From positions 124,001 to 188,000 of the forward strand of contig NZ_JAOVZV010000015.1 in assembly GCF_026460945.1 (NCBI RefSeq): DNA of 64,000 nt. The letters are read 5' to 3'. This DNA is from Chryseobacterium luquanense (lineage in GTDB: Bacteria > Bacteroidota > Bacteroidia > Flavobacteriales > Weeksellaceae). Within the stretch, counting starts at the first letter, position 1. The number at the start of each line of letters is the position of its first letter. The notes beneath the pieces were generated by a model, which ran no database searches, was not told the origin of the DNA, and worked only from the letters and a program-made list of their open reading frames with translations. Made by a program: the position numbers and the translations under genes. Positions 33,959-41,894 of this stretch are shown here, in pieces.

Positions 33959-35463
33959 TATTCTGAATCAATGTGATTTCTCAACCAGATTTGAAGATCT
34001 TTTTCGGGTGAAAGATTGATTTTTTTTCTGAAATTATATCGGTTATTTTCAATTGTTTTTGAGGCTTTAAATGTGTAGTCTGCAATTTCTTTTGTGGTAA
34101 AACCTAAATAAACATATGCTGCAAAAGTCAGTTCGCTTGGTTTTAAATTTTCATTTAATTGCAACATTTTAGACTGAAATTTAGGATATACTTCTTGAAA
34201 TCGTGTGTAAAATGACGGATTATTATCTTTTGCCAATTGTATTACTTCATCAAAAGCTTCGTTGATTTGTTGTTTCAGTTTATGAGTTTCCAGTTCGCGA
34301 ATTTCTTTTTCTTTAATTAGATTTTCTGTGATTTTAATTGTTTCTTGATTTTTAGATTTAGATTTTTTAAGAAGATAAATAATAATTGTTGTAATAATTA
34401 CGAGCAAAGAAATAATAATTAAAGTGGTTTGTTTTGTTTTTTTAGCTTCAAGATTGTACTTTATTTTTTCCTCTCTCATTACCTCATTCAGCACAAAATC
34501 TCTTTCCTTTTTCATCTGATCACTAAGTTCCTTATTGGTTTTAAGGTATAAATCAGAATAATATTTTGCTTCAGTAGCAATTCCCTGAGAGATTTTTAGT
34601 TCAGCAATTTTTTTATACAATTCGCTCAGAATATCGGGAAAATGATGTTGATCGAAACTTTTTAAAGCAAAATCATAGAATTTTTGAGCTTCAGAATAAT
34701 TTTTCTGTGAAGCATTTAGATTTCCCAGACCGATTAATGTTTCAATTTTACAAGGATGCTCTCTATCTTTAAAGTGATTTAGTGAGTTCTTGTAATAGTG
34801 TTGTGCAGAATCAATTTTATTTTGATTTAAATAGTAATTTCCAAAACCTAAACACGAACAGCCTTTTTGAATATAAGCATCTTGCAAATCGATTTTTTTT
34901 AGAATATTTTTTTCTTTTTGTAGAAAATAGTACATCGAATCGGGCTTGTTTATATTCTCATAAATGTAGCTTAAATGAGAATAAACAGTACTTTGTGTAA
35001 GTGAATCGATTGATGTCTTGTTATTTTTTGATTCGAGAATTTTAAGGGCTTTTCTGTAATTTTCAAATGATAAACTGTAAAGCTCAAGAAGTAAATAATT
35101 TCCACCTAATAATGATGAAATATTTGCTGAATGTGTTTTATCTTTTTCTAAATATGGAGAGTACTTCTGTGCTTTTTTAGCATAATCAATACTTTGTTTA
35201 AACTCTGCGTGATCGTAATAATATTGTGCTAAATAATAATTTGCATAAGAAAGCCCTTTCTCGTCTTTTAAATTATTTGATAACTTTAATAGTTTTTGAG
35301 ATGCTTCCAAGATTCGATCAGATTTTCCGGATAGCTGAATAGCATTAATTTGTTTTACAAGAAAATCAACATCAGACTGATCTTGATTTTTGTTTTGACC
35401 ATACAAAAAGTTGCTCAAAAGAATGAGAACAAAAAAATATCTATAAGAATGGAGGTAACCCAT
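33958..35463 (-). CDS. TPR-containing membrane regulator with LuxR-type helix-turn-helix
   Basis: A 501-residue one-component sensor regulator. Signal peptide (about 1-23, FFVLILLSNFLYGQ), then TPR-like repeats in the periplasm (about 35-330), a single membrane helix (TTLIIISLLVIITTIIIYLL, about 345-364), a cytoplasmic coiled coil (about 370-405), and a C-terminal LuxR-like domain (ELTFAAYVYLGFTTKEIADY, then SKTIENNRYNFRKKI). The class is common in Chryseobacterium, often next to genes for exported proteins. The target genes are unknown; the neighbouring secreted-protein gene is a candidate. It converges on fabG. Confidence 0.9.
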   Translation of the reverse strand: MGYLHSYRYFFVLILLSNFLYGQNKNQDQSDVDFLVKQINAIQLSGKSDRILEASQKLLKLSNNLKDEKGLSYANYYLAQYYYDHAEFKQSIDYAKKAQKYSPYLEKDKTHSANISSLLGGNYLLLELYSLSFENYRKALKILESKNNKTSIDSLTQSTVYSHLSYIYENINKPDSMYYFLQKEKNILKKIDLQDAYIQKGCSCLGFGNYYLNQNKIDSAQHYYKNSLNHFKDREHPCKIETLIGLGNLNASQKNYSEAQKFYDFALKSFDQHHFPDILSELYKKIAELKISQGIATEAKYYSDLYLKTNKELSDQMKKERDFVLNEVMREEKIKYNLEAKKTKQTTLIIISLLVIITTIIIYLLKKSKSKNQETIKITENLIKEKEIRELETHKLKQQINEAFDEVIQLAKDNNPSFYTRFQEVYPKFQSKMLQLNENLKPSELTFAAYVYLGFTTKEIADYTFKASKTIENNRYNFRKKINLSPEKDLQIWLRNHIDSE

Positions 35464-35644
35464 TTAAATAACTTGGTGTTTTGTAAGTCGCAAAGTTAAA
35501 TCAAATAAATATTAAATACTTGAAAAGTAATATTTATCACTATTTATACGCTATTTTCACTTTAAATTCCGGACAACTTTTTCACCAATGTAAACCTGTT
35601 CATTTTAAGAGCTTAAAATAAATTATTATAAGATTTAGTTTAAA

Positions 35645-36178
35645 TTATTTCCAATAACTCCATGCAGAACCGTCATAAACAGCCAAAGATTTACTGTTTG
35701 TATCATAACACATCGTTCCTGGGTAAGGATTTTTAACATTAATGTGCGGATTGGAAACTTTTGGTAAAATTACCGCTTTGTTTGTACTTTCTAAAACTAA
35801 AGCTCCTTTAGCGCTACTTGTAGAATTTCCGATAATTACACCTTGAGAATTGCTCAATTCTGATGATGTATTGGCTGTAATTTGAGTAGAACTTCCTGCA
35901 TTACTAAGGTCTTTCCAGACTGAATTTTCGTAGAATTTTACTTTGCCGTCAGATTTATCAAATAAAAAAGTTCCGTTGTTATTTGATGGAGTAGAAGCTA
36001 AAGCATTGTTGGTATTATTTACACTGGGTAAAATAATTCCGTTTGTATTTGAGCTGGAATCTTCAAAATCTAAAATTGTGCTGCTTCCGTTTACAGATTG
36101 CTTTCCTATCCCTACTTGTCCAAATACAAAATTTGAAATAAGCAATACAGGAATGAAATAAAATGTTTTTTTCATCAC
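35645..36178 (-). CDS. Small secreted protein of the chryseobacterial surface/tail-like type
   Basis: A 177-residue protein with a signal peptide (MMKKTFYFIPVLLISNFVFGQ). The mature part is rich in Asn, Ser and Thr with strands such as GIILPSVNNTNNALASTPSN, DGKVKFYENSVWKDL, and a C-terminal CYDTNSKSLAVYDGSAWSYW. This W/Y-N-S-x-x-x-L-A-V-Y-D-G pattern resembles tail-fibre-like or spike domains. No function is known. A second ATG is one codon inside. It is transcribed toward the TPR-LuxR regulator and may be cotranscribed or regulated by it. Confidence 0.65.
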   Translation of the reverse strand: MMKKTFYFIPVLLISNFVFGQVGIGKQSVNGSSTILDFEDSSSNTNGIILPSVNNTNNALASTPSNNNGTFLFDKSDGKVKFYENSVWKDLSNAGSSTQITANTSSELSNSQGVIIGNSTSSAKGALVLESTNKAVILPKVSNPHINVKNPYPGTMCYDTNSKSLAVYDGSAWSYWK

Positions 36179-36606
36179 TTCAGTTTTATTTTAAGGTAGA
36201 ATCATGAAATTACTTCGTCTCATTCCCTACCTGTTTTGTTTTCTAAGAAAAAATTCACCCAATTTTATTTTATAAATAGTTGAAGAATTTTAATCTTGCA
36301 AATTCAAAATTAAGATTTTTAAATGATTAGAGAAAATCATCTTGTGATGAATTTTAAAATATTTGTAAAAAAAAATCATCAGAAATAAAAAATCTCCGGA
36401 GATTTCAAACCAATAGCTTAAAATCTCCGGAGATTAATATTCTTTTCATCATTCGTATTTTCATTCGAACAGCACAAATAGATGAAAAAAATAAAAAATG
36501 GACAAAATAAACGCCCCTCATTTTGCCCTCTATTCACCTAAATTCCTTATTTAAAAGGTTTTATCAATTATTCGAAAATTATTATTTAAAGTGAATCAGA
36601 TAACAT
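36179..36606. other. 428-bp gap with a paired palindrome
   Basis: No gene visible. AAATCTCCGGAGATTT (36390-36405) and AAATCTCCGGAGATTA (36421-36436) are near-identical 14-16-bp palindromes whose start points are 31 bp apart, about three helical turns. This is the geometry of a two-site dimer operator, or of a small repeat element. No other copy was noticed in the window. Confidence 0.55.
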
Positions 36607-37647
36607 TTAATCATTAAAAACCTGATTTTCCTGTTCCTGAACTCTTATAAAAGTAGTTCTTTTTGACAATTCTTTCAACGTTGAAGCACCAACATAAGTG
36701 CAAGTTGAACGAACTCCACCTAAAATATCTTTCACTGTTTCTGAAACCGAACCTTTGTAAGATACCTTCACAGTTTTTCCTTCTGAAGCTCTATATTCTG
36801 CAACTCCTCCTGAATGTTTATCCATTGCAGTTTTAGAACTCATCCCATAGAAAAGCTTGAATTTTTTGCCGTTTTCTTCCACCATTTCACCACCGCTTTC
36901 ATCATGACCGGCAAACATTCCGCCCAGCATCACAAAATCTGCTCCACCACCAAAAGCTTTGGCGACATCTCCAGGAACTTTGCAACCGCCGTCTGCAATA
37001 ATATGCCCTTTTAAACCATGAGCAGCATCAGAACATTCAATAATTGCGGAAAGTTGTGGATAACCAACTCCGGTTTTTACTCTGGTTGTACAAACTGAAC
37101 CAGGACCAATTCCAACTTTGATAATATCTGCACCAACCAAAAGTAGCTCTTCAACCATTTCTCCCGTAACTACATTTCCAGCAATAATAATTTTATCAGG
37201 AAAATTGGCTCTTGCGTTCTTTACAAATTGCACGAAATGCTCAGAATAACCATTGGCAACATCAATGCAGAGAAACTCGATTTTTGGGTGCTTTTCGAGG
37301 ATGATTTTAATTTTTTCTTCATCCGCTTTTCCGGTTCCGGTGCTTAAAGCGATGTATTGATGAATTTCTTCGGGCTGATTATTTAAAAAATTGCTCCATT
37401 CTTCTGGAGTATAATGTTTGTGAACAGCCGTAATGATTTTGTCTTTTGCGAGTTCAACCGCCATTTCGAAAGTTCCCACTGTATCCATGTTGGCTGCAAT
37501 AATCGGAGTTCCTGTCCATTTTTTTTTGGTGTGTCTGAAAGTGAATTCTCTTTCAAGATTTACTTCAGAACGGGATTTCAGCGTGGAACGTTTTGGTCTG
37601 AACATTACATCTTTGAATCCCAATTTTATATCATATTCTATTCGCAT
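36607..37647 (-). CDS. guaC: GMP reductase
   Basis: A 346-residue IMPDH/GMPR-fold enzyme. [19 protein letters not shown] at the start, [15 protein letters not shown] (typical GuaC substrate loop), the catalytic Cys in [21 protein letters not shown], and [40 protein letters not shown]. It converts GMP to IMP with NADPH for purine balance. No CBS domains, as expected for GMPR. Separate from surE by 229 bp holding repeat DNA. Confidence 0.96.
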   Translation of the reverse strand: MRIEYDIKLGFKDVMFRPKRSTLKSRSEVNLEREFTFRHTKKKWTGTPIIAANMDTVGTFEMAVELAKDKIITAVHKHYTPEEWSNFLNNQPEEIHQYIALSTGTGKADEEKIKIILEKHPKIEFLCIDVANGYSEHFVQFVKNARANFPDKIIIAGNVVTGEMVEELLLVGADIIKVGIGPGSVCTTRVKTGVGYPQLSAIIECSDAAHGLKGHIIADGGCKVPGDVAKAFGGGADFVMLGGMFAGHDESGGEMVEENGKKFKLFYGMSSKTAMDKHSGGVAEYRASEGKTVKVSYKGSVSETVKDILGGVRSTCTYVGASTLKELSKRTTFIRVQEQENQVFND

Positions 37648-37748
37648 AATTTTGAAAATTATTTTAAATAAAAATAGGGAAAAGATTTAAAGGAATACTG
37701 AAAGTAAATGTTTTTATAGAATATTTATGATAAATGTATAAATTGGTT

Positions 37749-37868
37749 ACCCGCGGATCACACAGATTTGTGCGGATGATTATGAATGAAAATCTCTAAC
37801 GAAAGATGTTGCCCCGAATGCACGATTATTTAATAAAATCTTATTAAATAATCGTGCATTCGGGGCAA
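37749..37868. repeat. Intergenic palindromic elements with a perfect 28-bp inverted repeat
   Basis: First comes GGATCACACAGATTTGTGCGG (about 37754-37775), related to the element at 12638. Then 37809-37836 and 37841-37868 are perfect 28-base inverted copies separated by AATC. The arm contains GCCCCGAATGCACGATT. No T-run follows on the minus strand, so it is not a plain intrinsic terminator for surE; it resembles dispersed flavobacterial palindromes, and I infer a mobile or recombinational origin. Confidence 0.75.
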
Positions 37869-37875
37869 AATAATT

Positions 37876-38646
37876 TTAATCAAACTTCATCACTTCATTG
37901 AGCGTATTCATATACTCATAAGCGGTAAGATCGAATTTTACCGGAACAATCGAAATATATCCATTGGCCAAAGCAGTTTCATCAGCATCTTCAGATTCAT
38001 CCATATTGTTGAAATATCCTGTTAACCAATAATATTTTTTACCATGAGGATTGATTCTTTCATCAAAACTTTCTTCCCATTTAGCATTGGCTTGCTTGCA
38101 AATTTTCACTCCTTTAATTTCCTCTTTAGGAAGTTTTGGAATGTTTACATTTAAAACAACTCCTTTAGGCATTGGGTTTTCTAAAGTTTTTCTTACGATT
38201 CCCTGAATATATTCTTTCGCCTGCGTAAAATCTGCTTCCCAACTGAAATCTAAAAGCGAAAAACCAATTGATGGCAATCCTTCAACACCGCCTTCAACAG
38301 CAGCAGACATCGTTCCCGAATAAATTACATTGATTGAAGAATTTGCACCGTGATTGATTCCGGAAACTACAATATCCGGTCTTCTAGGAAGTATCTTATC
38401 CAAAGCCATTTTCACACAGTCAACCGGAGTTCCGCTGCATGAATAATCGGTTTGTGGACCTTCAAGCTGTACTTCTTCATAACTTAATGTGGAGTTGATG
38501 GTAATTGCATGACCTTTTCCGCTCTGAGGCGAGTTGGGAGCAACCACAATTACATCTCCGATTTCATTCATAAATTCTACTAAGTTTCTGATACCCGGAG
38601 CAGTGATTCCGTCGTCATTTGTTACCAGAATAAGTGGTTTTTCCAT
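37876..38646 (-). CDS. surE: 5'/3'-nucleotidase SurE
   Basis: A 256-residue SurE-family phosphatase: ILVTNDDGITAPGIRNL (metal aspartates, about 6-22), APNSPQSGKGHAIT, SCSGTPVDCVKMAL and VSGINHGANSSINVIYSGTM-type active-site blocks. It dephosphorylates nucleoside 5'- and 3'-monophosphates under stress or stationary phase. The C-terminal strands (YISIVPVKFDLTAYEYMNTL) close the family fold. A -7 element lies at 38666-38673. Confidence 0.95.
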   Translation of the reverse strand: MEKPLILVTNDDGITAPGIRNLVEFMNEIGDVIVVAPNSPQSGKGHAITINSTLSYEEVQLEGPQTDYSCSGTPVDCVKMALDKILPRRPDIVVSGINHGANSSINVIYSGTMSAAVEGGVEGLPSIGFSLLDFSWEADFTQAKEYIQGIVRKTLENPMPKGVVLNVNIPKLPKEEIKGVKICKQANAKWEESFDERINPHGKKYYWLTGYFNNMDESEDADETALANGYISIVPVKFDLTAYEYMNTLNEVMKFD

Positions 38647-38665
38647 ATTGTATATTTAATTTTAA

Positions 38666-38673
38666 CAAAGATA
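38666..38673 (-). promoter_or_regulatory. Predicted surE -7 element
   Basis: Minus strand reads TATCTTTG, a full match, about 20 bp before the surE start; a TTG lies 24 bp upstream. Confidence 0.5.
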
Positions 38674-38901
38674 AGAATTAAGGTTTGCTCTATAAAACAA
38701 GTTCAATTTAATTAATAATTAATAAAATTGTATTGAAAATCAAAGCCTTAAATTTTGAGGTGTTTTAATATTAAAAAAAACTGAAAACTAATGATTATTT
38801 CTAAATAAGGTATTAAATTTGATAGTTTGTAACAGAAATTTAATTGTTACTACTAATTAAAATACTTTTTAAAGAAATTAATAAAAATACATTACAGATT
38901 T

Positions 38902-41031
38902 ATGTGGAAAAATTTTAAGCTAAATAAATTTTTACTCTTTATTCCATTAACAAGTCTTATGTTTTGTTTCAATTCGCCTAAAAATGATGATGAAAAAATG
39001 CAGACGATAATGGTGAGCGTTAAAAACACTCTTTCATACTTACATTACAGCCCAAAACCTATCAACGATGCCTATTCAAAAGATGTTTACAAGCATTATT
39101 TTGAAATGATTGATCCGGGAAAAAGATATTTTCTTCAATCTGATATGAACGAATTCGGAAAGCACGAAACTAAGCTTGATGATTATATCAATCAGGGAGA
39201 TTTACAGTTTTATAAATTAACAATCGACAGATTATACCAAAGAGTTGATGAAATCGATAAAATTACTCAGGAAATTTTCAGTAAGCCAATCAATTTAGAA
39301 GAAGACGAAACTCTTACATTGGAATCTAAACTGAAAAAAGTTCCTACAGATCAAAAGGAGCAGTATAATGAGTGGAAAAAATTCATCAAATACAATATTC
39401 TTCAGGAAATTGAATCGATGAACAGCAAAGAAGAAGCTCAGAAAGAAAAGAAAGATTCTGTACAGAAATTTAAGCTGAAAGATACCATCAAACTAGAAAT
39501 TCTTTCGCCTCAACAGAAGCTTACAAAAGCAACTGACGAAGTAAAAGATTTGGTAAAAGAAACTTTTACAAGATTCAAAAAAAGAAAGAAAATGGATTGG
39601 TTTTCTGTGTATATGAATGCTTATACAGAAGTTTTTGATCCACACACCAATTATTATTCTCCAAAAGATAAAGAAGATTTTGACACTCAATTTAAAGGAA
39701 AAGTGATCGGAATCGGTGCTATTATTCAGGAGAAAAAAGGAAATCTTTATTTGGGTGCATTAACGATCGGAGCTCCGGCTTGGAAATCGAAGAAACTTTC
39801 TGAAGGCGATAAAATCTTAAAAGTAAAATCTAAACCGAAAGAAGATCATGTAAACGTTGTGGGAATGCTTTCTGATGAGGCAGTTCGTTTAATAAGAGGG
39901 GAAAAAGGAACTCCGGTTACTTTGACAGTTCAGAAAAAAGATAAAACGATTGTAGAAGTAACGATGATTCGTGAAGAAGTGGCTATTGAAGATACTTTTG
40001 CGAAAAGCATTATTGTAAATTCTCCAAACGGAAAGAAATACGGATTCATCAATTTACCAAGCTTTAACGCTGATTTTGAAGATGAAAAAGGAAGAAATGC
40101 TTCTGATGACATTAAAAACGAAATCGTAAAATTAAAAGCTCAGAATATTGAAGGAATTGTTTTAGATCTAAGAAATAACGGTGGTGGTTCATTAACGGAA
40201 GTTGGTGACATCATGGGATTATTTATGAATGCAGGTCCGTATGTTCAGGTGAAAGACGGAAATGGGAAAATCCAGACGTTAAAAAACAAACAGGAAGCTC
40301 CAATCTGGACTGGTCCTTTGGTAATTATGCAGAATGAAATTTCAGCGTCGGCTTCAGAGATTTTGGCAGGTGCAATGCAGGATTATGGCAGAGCAATTAT
40401 CGTTGGTTCACCACAATCTTATGGTAAAGGAACAGTACAGACTTTTGTTGATTTAAACAGATTCTTAAATACTGAAGATGATTTTGGTTCTTTAAAACTG
40501 ACAATTCAGAAGTTTTACAGGATTACAGGTGAATCAAACCAAAGAAAAGGAATTGTTTCTGATATTAAAATGAAAGATTTCTTTACTTACGCAGAAATCG
40601 GAGAAAGATATGATGATTTTGCTTTGGCTTGGGATAAAATTCCGAGTGCTTCTTTCCAAAAGTTAAGCTATTTTGATGTGAAAGCATTAGAAAAAGCAAG
40701 CAACGACAGAATGGCGAAAAATGCAAATTATCAGTTATTGCTTGAATCTGCACAATGGAGAGAGCAATTGGATAAAGAAGAGACTATTACATTGAATGTC
40801 AATAAGTTTAATGATTTAATGAAACAGAGAAAAGCTCAAATCGAAAAGTTCAAGAAACTGACGAAATTTGATAACGGATTGAAGTTTGAAATGTATCCTG
40901 CAGAAATCGAAAGAGAGAAAAAGGATGAAGTTTTCAAAAAGAAATCTGAAATGTGGGTGAAAAACCTAAGAAAAGATTCTTACTTACAGGAAGCGATGAA
41001 CATCATTGCAGATATGAAAGCAAAGCAATAA
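38902..41031 (+). CDS. Carboxy-terminal processing peptidase (S41A, Tsp/Prc family)
   Basis: A 709-residue protease with a signal/anchor segment (about 8-24). The N-terminal DUF-like helical domain (about 30-200) is followed by a PDZ domain (about 245-330, GKVIGIGAIIQEKKGNLYLGAL) and the S41 catalytic domain. The nucleophile Ser is in ISASASEILAGAMQDYGRAI (about residues 477-496) and the Lys in SYGKGTVQ; the core also has VLDLRNNGGGSLTE. The C-terminal domain (about 555-709) matches the Tsp/Prc layout. Members cleave nonpolar C-termini of periplasmic proteins. The preceding segment, 38647-38901, holds no clear gene or promoter. Confidence 0.93.
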   Translation: MWKNFKLNKFLLFIPLTSLMFCFNSPKNDDEKMQTIMVSVKNTLSYLHYSPKPINDAYSKDVYKHYFEMIDPGKRYFLQSDMNEFGKHETKLDDYINQGDLQFYKLTIDRLYQRVDEIDKITQEIFSKPINLEEDETLTLESKLKKVPTDQKEQYNEWKKFIKYNILQEIESMNSKEEAQKEKKDSVQKFKLKDTIKLEILSPQQKLTKATDEVKDLVKETFTRFKKRKKMDWFSVYMNAYTEVFDPHTNYYSPKDKEDFDTQFKGKVIGIGAIIQEKKGNLYLGALTIGAPAWKSKKLSEGDKILKVKSKPKEDHVNVVGMLSDEAVRLIRGEKGTPVTLTVQKKDKTIVEVTMIREEVAIEDTFAKSIIVNSPNGKKYGFINLPSFNADFEDEKGRNASDDIKNEIVKLKAQNIEGIVLDLRNNGGGSLTEVGDIMGLFMNAGPYVQVKDGNGKIQTLKNKQEAPIWTGPLVIMQNEISASASEILAGAMQDYGRAIIVGSPQSYGKGTVQTFVDLNRFLNTEDDFGSLKLTIQKFYRITGESNQRKGIVSDIKMKDFFTYAEIGERYDDFALAWDKIPSASFQKLSYFDVKALEKASNDRMAKNANYQLLLESAQWREQLDKEETITLNVNKFNDLMKQRKAQIEKFKKLTKFDNGLKFEMYPAEIEREKKDEVFKKKSEMWVKNLRKDSYLQEAMNIIADMKAKQ

Positions 41032-41046
41032 AGCCCATCAATAACG

Positions 41047-41079
41047 AAAAAACCACTAATGAAAATTAGTGGTTTTTTT
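41047..41079 (+). terminator. Terminator after the S41 protease gene
   Basis: Stem AAAAAACCACTAAT / ATTAGTGGTTTTTT around GAAA, 16 bp past the stop. Confidence 0.92.
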
Positions 41080-41108
41080 ATGTTTAAAATTTTTGCAGAT
41101 TATTTTTC

Positions 41109-41245
41109 TACCGCAAAAGTAACATAAGATATTGCCACTTTTTAAGTAAATCAAAAGCAAACAAAAAATAATAAAGAATCATGTTTTGTAAACTTTGTAA
41201 TCTTCTTTTTTTCAAAAATTCCTTTTGTCTCGTTGCAGTAAAAGA
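41109..41245. repeat. ACCGCAAAAG-type intergenic repeat, copy 1
   Basis: Outer word ACCGCAAAAG (41110-41119) faces a degenerate partner (TTTTGTCTCGTTGCAGTAAAAG) at 41223-41245, and TTTTGTAAACTTTG lies centrally at 41184-41197. The copy at 44134-44260 has the same outer and central words, but the central word is in the opposite orientation. Confidence 0.6.
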
Positions 41246-41248
41246 AAT

Positions 41249-41752
41249 CTATTTAATCTCAATACAACCCACTCTTCCACCTGCATTTCCTGTTGGTTGC
41301 GTCTGGAAATCATCTTTTCCGGCGTGAATGATTAATCCTTTTCCGATAATATTTTTACTCTCTTCTACACAATCAAGACACCATTTGTCGGTTTTAAAAG
41401 TAAGTTTTGCCTTTCCCTCATTATCAGCAACAAGATTTCCGATGTCGCCCTTATGAAATTGGTTTTCGCCCCATTTTCCGTGATTGTGATTTTCAGGATT
41501 CCAGTGTCCTCCTGCAGATTCTCCATCAGGAGAAGAACAATCTGCTTTTTGATGAATATGTACCGCATGAATTCCCGGAGTTAATTTTGTGACTTCCAAA
41601 TCGAGAATAACATCATTTCCATCTTGAGTAAATTTCGCAGTTCCGCCTGTTTCTGTTCCGCTTTTTGGGATGACGGTATAGGTTTTTGAAGTTGAGCAGG
41701 AAATTGTAAATAATGCACAACCTGCAATCAGTAATAGTTTTGTTGATTTCAT
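41249..41752 (-). CDS. sodC: Superoxide dismutase [Cu-Zn]-like lipoprotein
   Basis: A 167-residue protein with a lipoprotein signal (LLIAGCALFTISCSTS, lipid Cys about 19). The SOD core has HAVHIHQKADCSSPDGESAGGHWNPENHNHG (metal ligands about 63-93), HKGDIGNLVAD, and the C-terminal IIHAGKDDFQTQPTGNAGGRVGCIEI with the disulfide Cys. It detoxifies superoxide in the periplasm or outer-membrane face. It is divergent from the TonB receptor gene, and the LytTR-like site lies in between. Confidence 0.93.
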   Translation of the reverse strand: MKSTKLLLIAGCALFTISCSTSKTYTVIPKSGTETGGTAKFTQDGNDVILDLEVTKLTPGIHAVHIHQKADCSSPDGESAGGHWNPENHNHGKWGENQFHKGDIGNLVADNEGKAKLTFKTDKWCLDCVEESKNIIGKGLIIHAGKDDFQTQPTGNAGGRVGCIEIK

Positions 41753-41806
41753 ATTTTATTATTTAGGTTTAAATTTTGGTATTTTTTCAACATTTTTCTA
41801 AAAAAT

Positions 41807-41839
41807 ACAGTTCAGTAATTCAAATCAACCGTTCGGTCA
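41807..41839 (+). promoter_or_regulatory. LytTR-type operator site A, upstream of the TonB receptor
   Basis: ACAGTTCAG (41807-41815) and ACCGTTCGG (41828-41836) are 9-bp direct repeats with 12 bp between them and 21-bp start-to-start phasing. Both match the LytTR consensus [TA][AC][CA]GTTN[AG][TG]. A second such site is at 48578-48610, with the same spacing and a similar distance to a -7 element. A LytTR regulator gene is in this locus. Confidence 0.7.
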
Positions 41840-41869
41840 AAAAAAAAAAGAAACGATAAGTTTTAGATA

Positions 41870-41877
41870 TAGTTTTG
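41870..41877 (+). promoter_or_regulatory. Predicted -7 element of the TonB receptor gene
   Basis: TAGTTTTG matches TAnnTTTG; the ATG is at 41895. There is no -33 TTTG, which would fit an activator-dependent promoter using site A, 33 bp upstream. Confidence 0.5.
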
Positions 41878-41894
41878 TAAGCAAATAAACCGCC

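Noticed and set aside
37809-37868. surE terminator
   Set aside because: Perfect hairpin but no U-run on the minus strand; kept as a repeat element.
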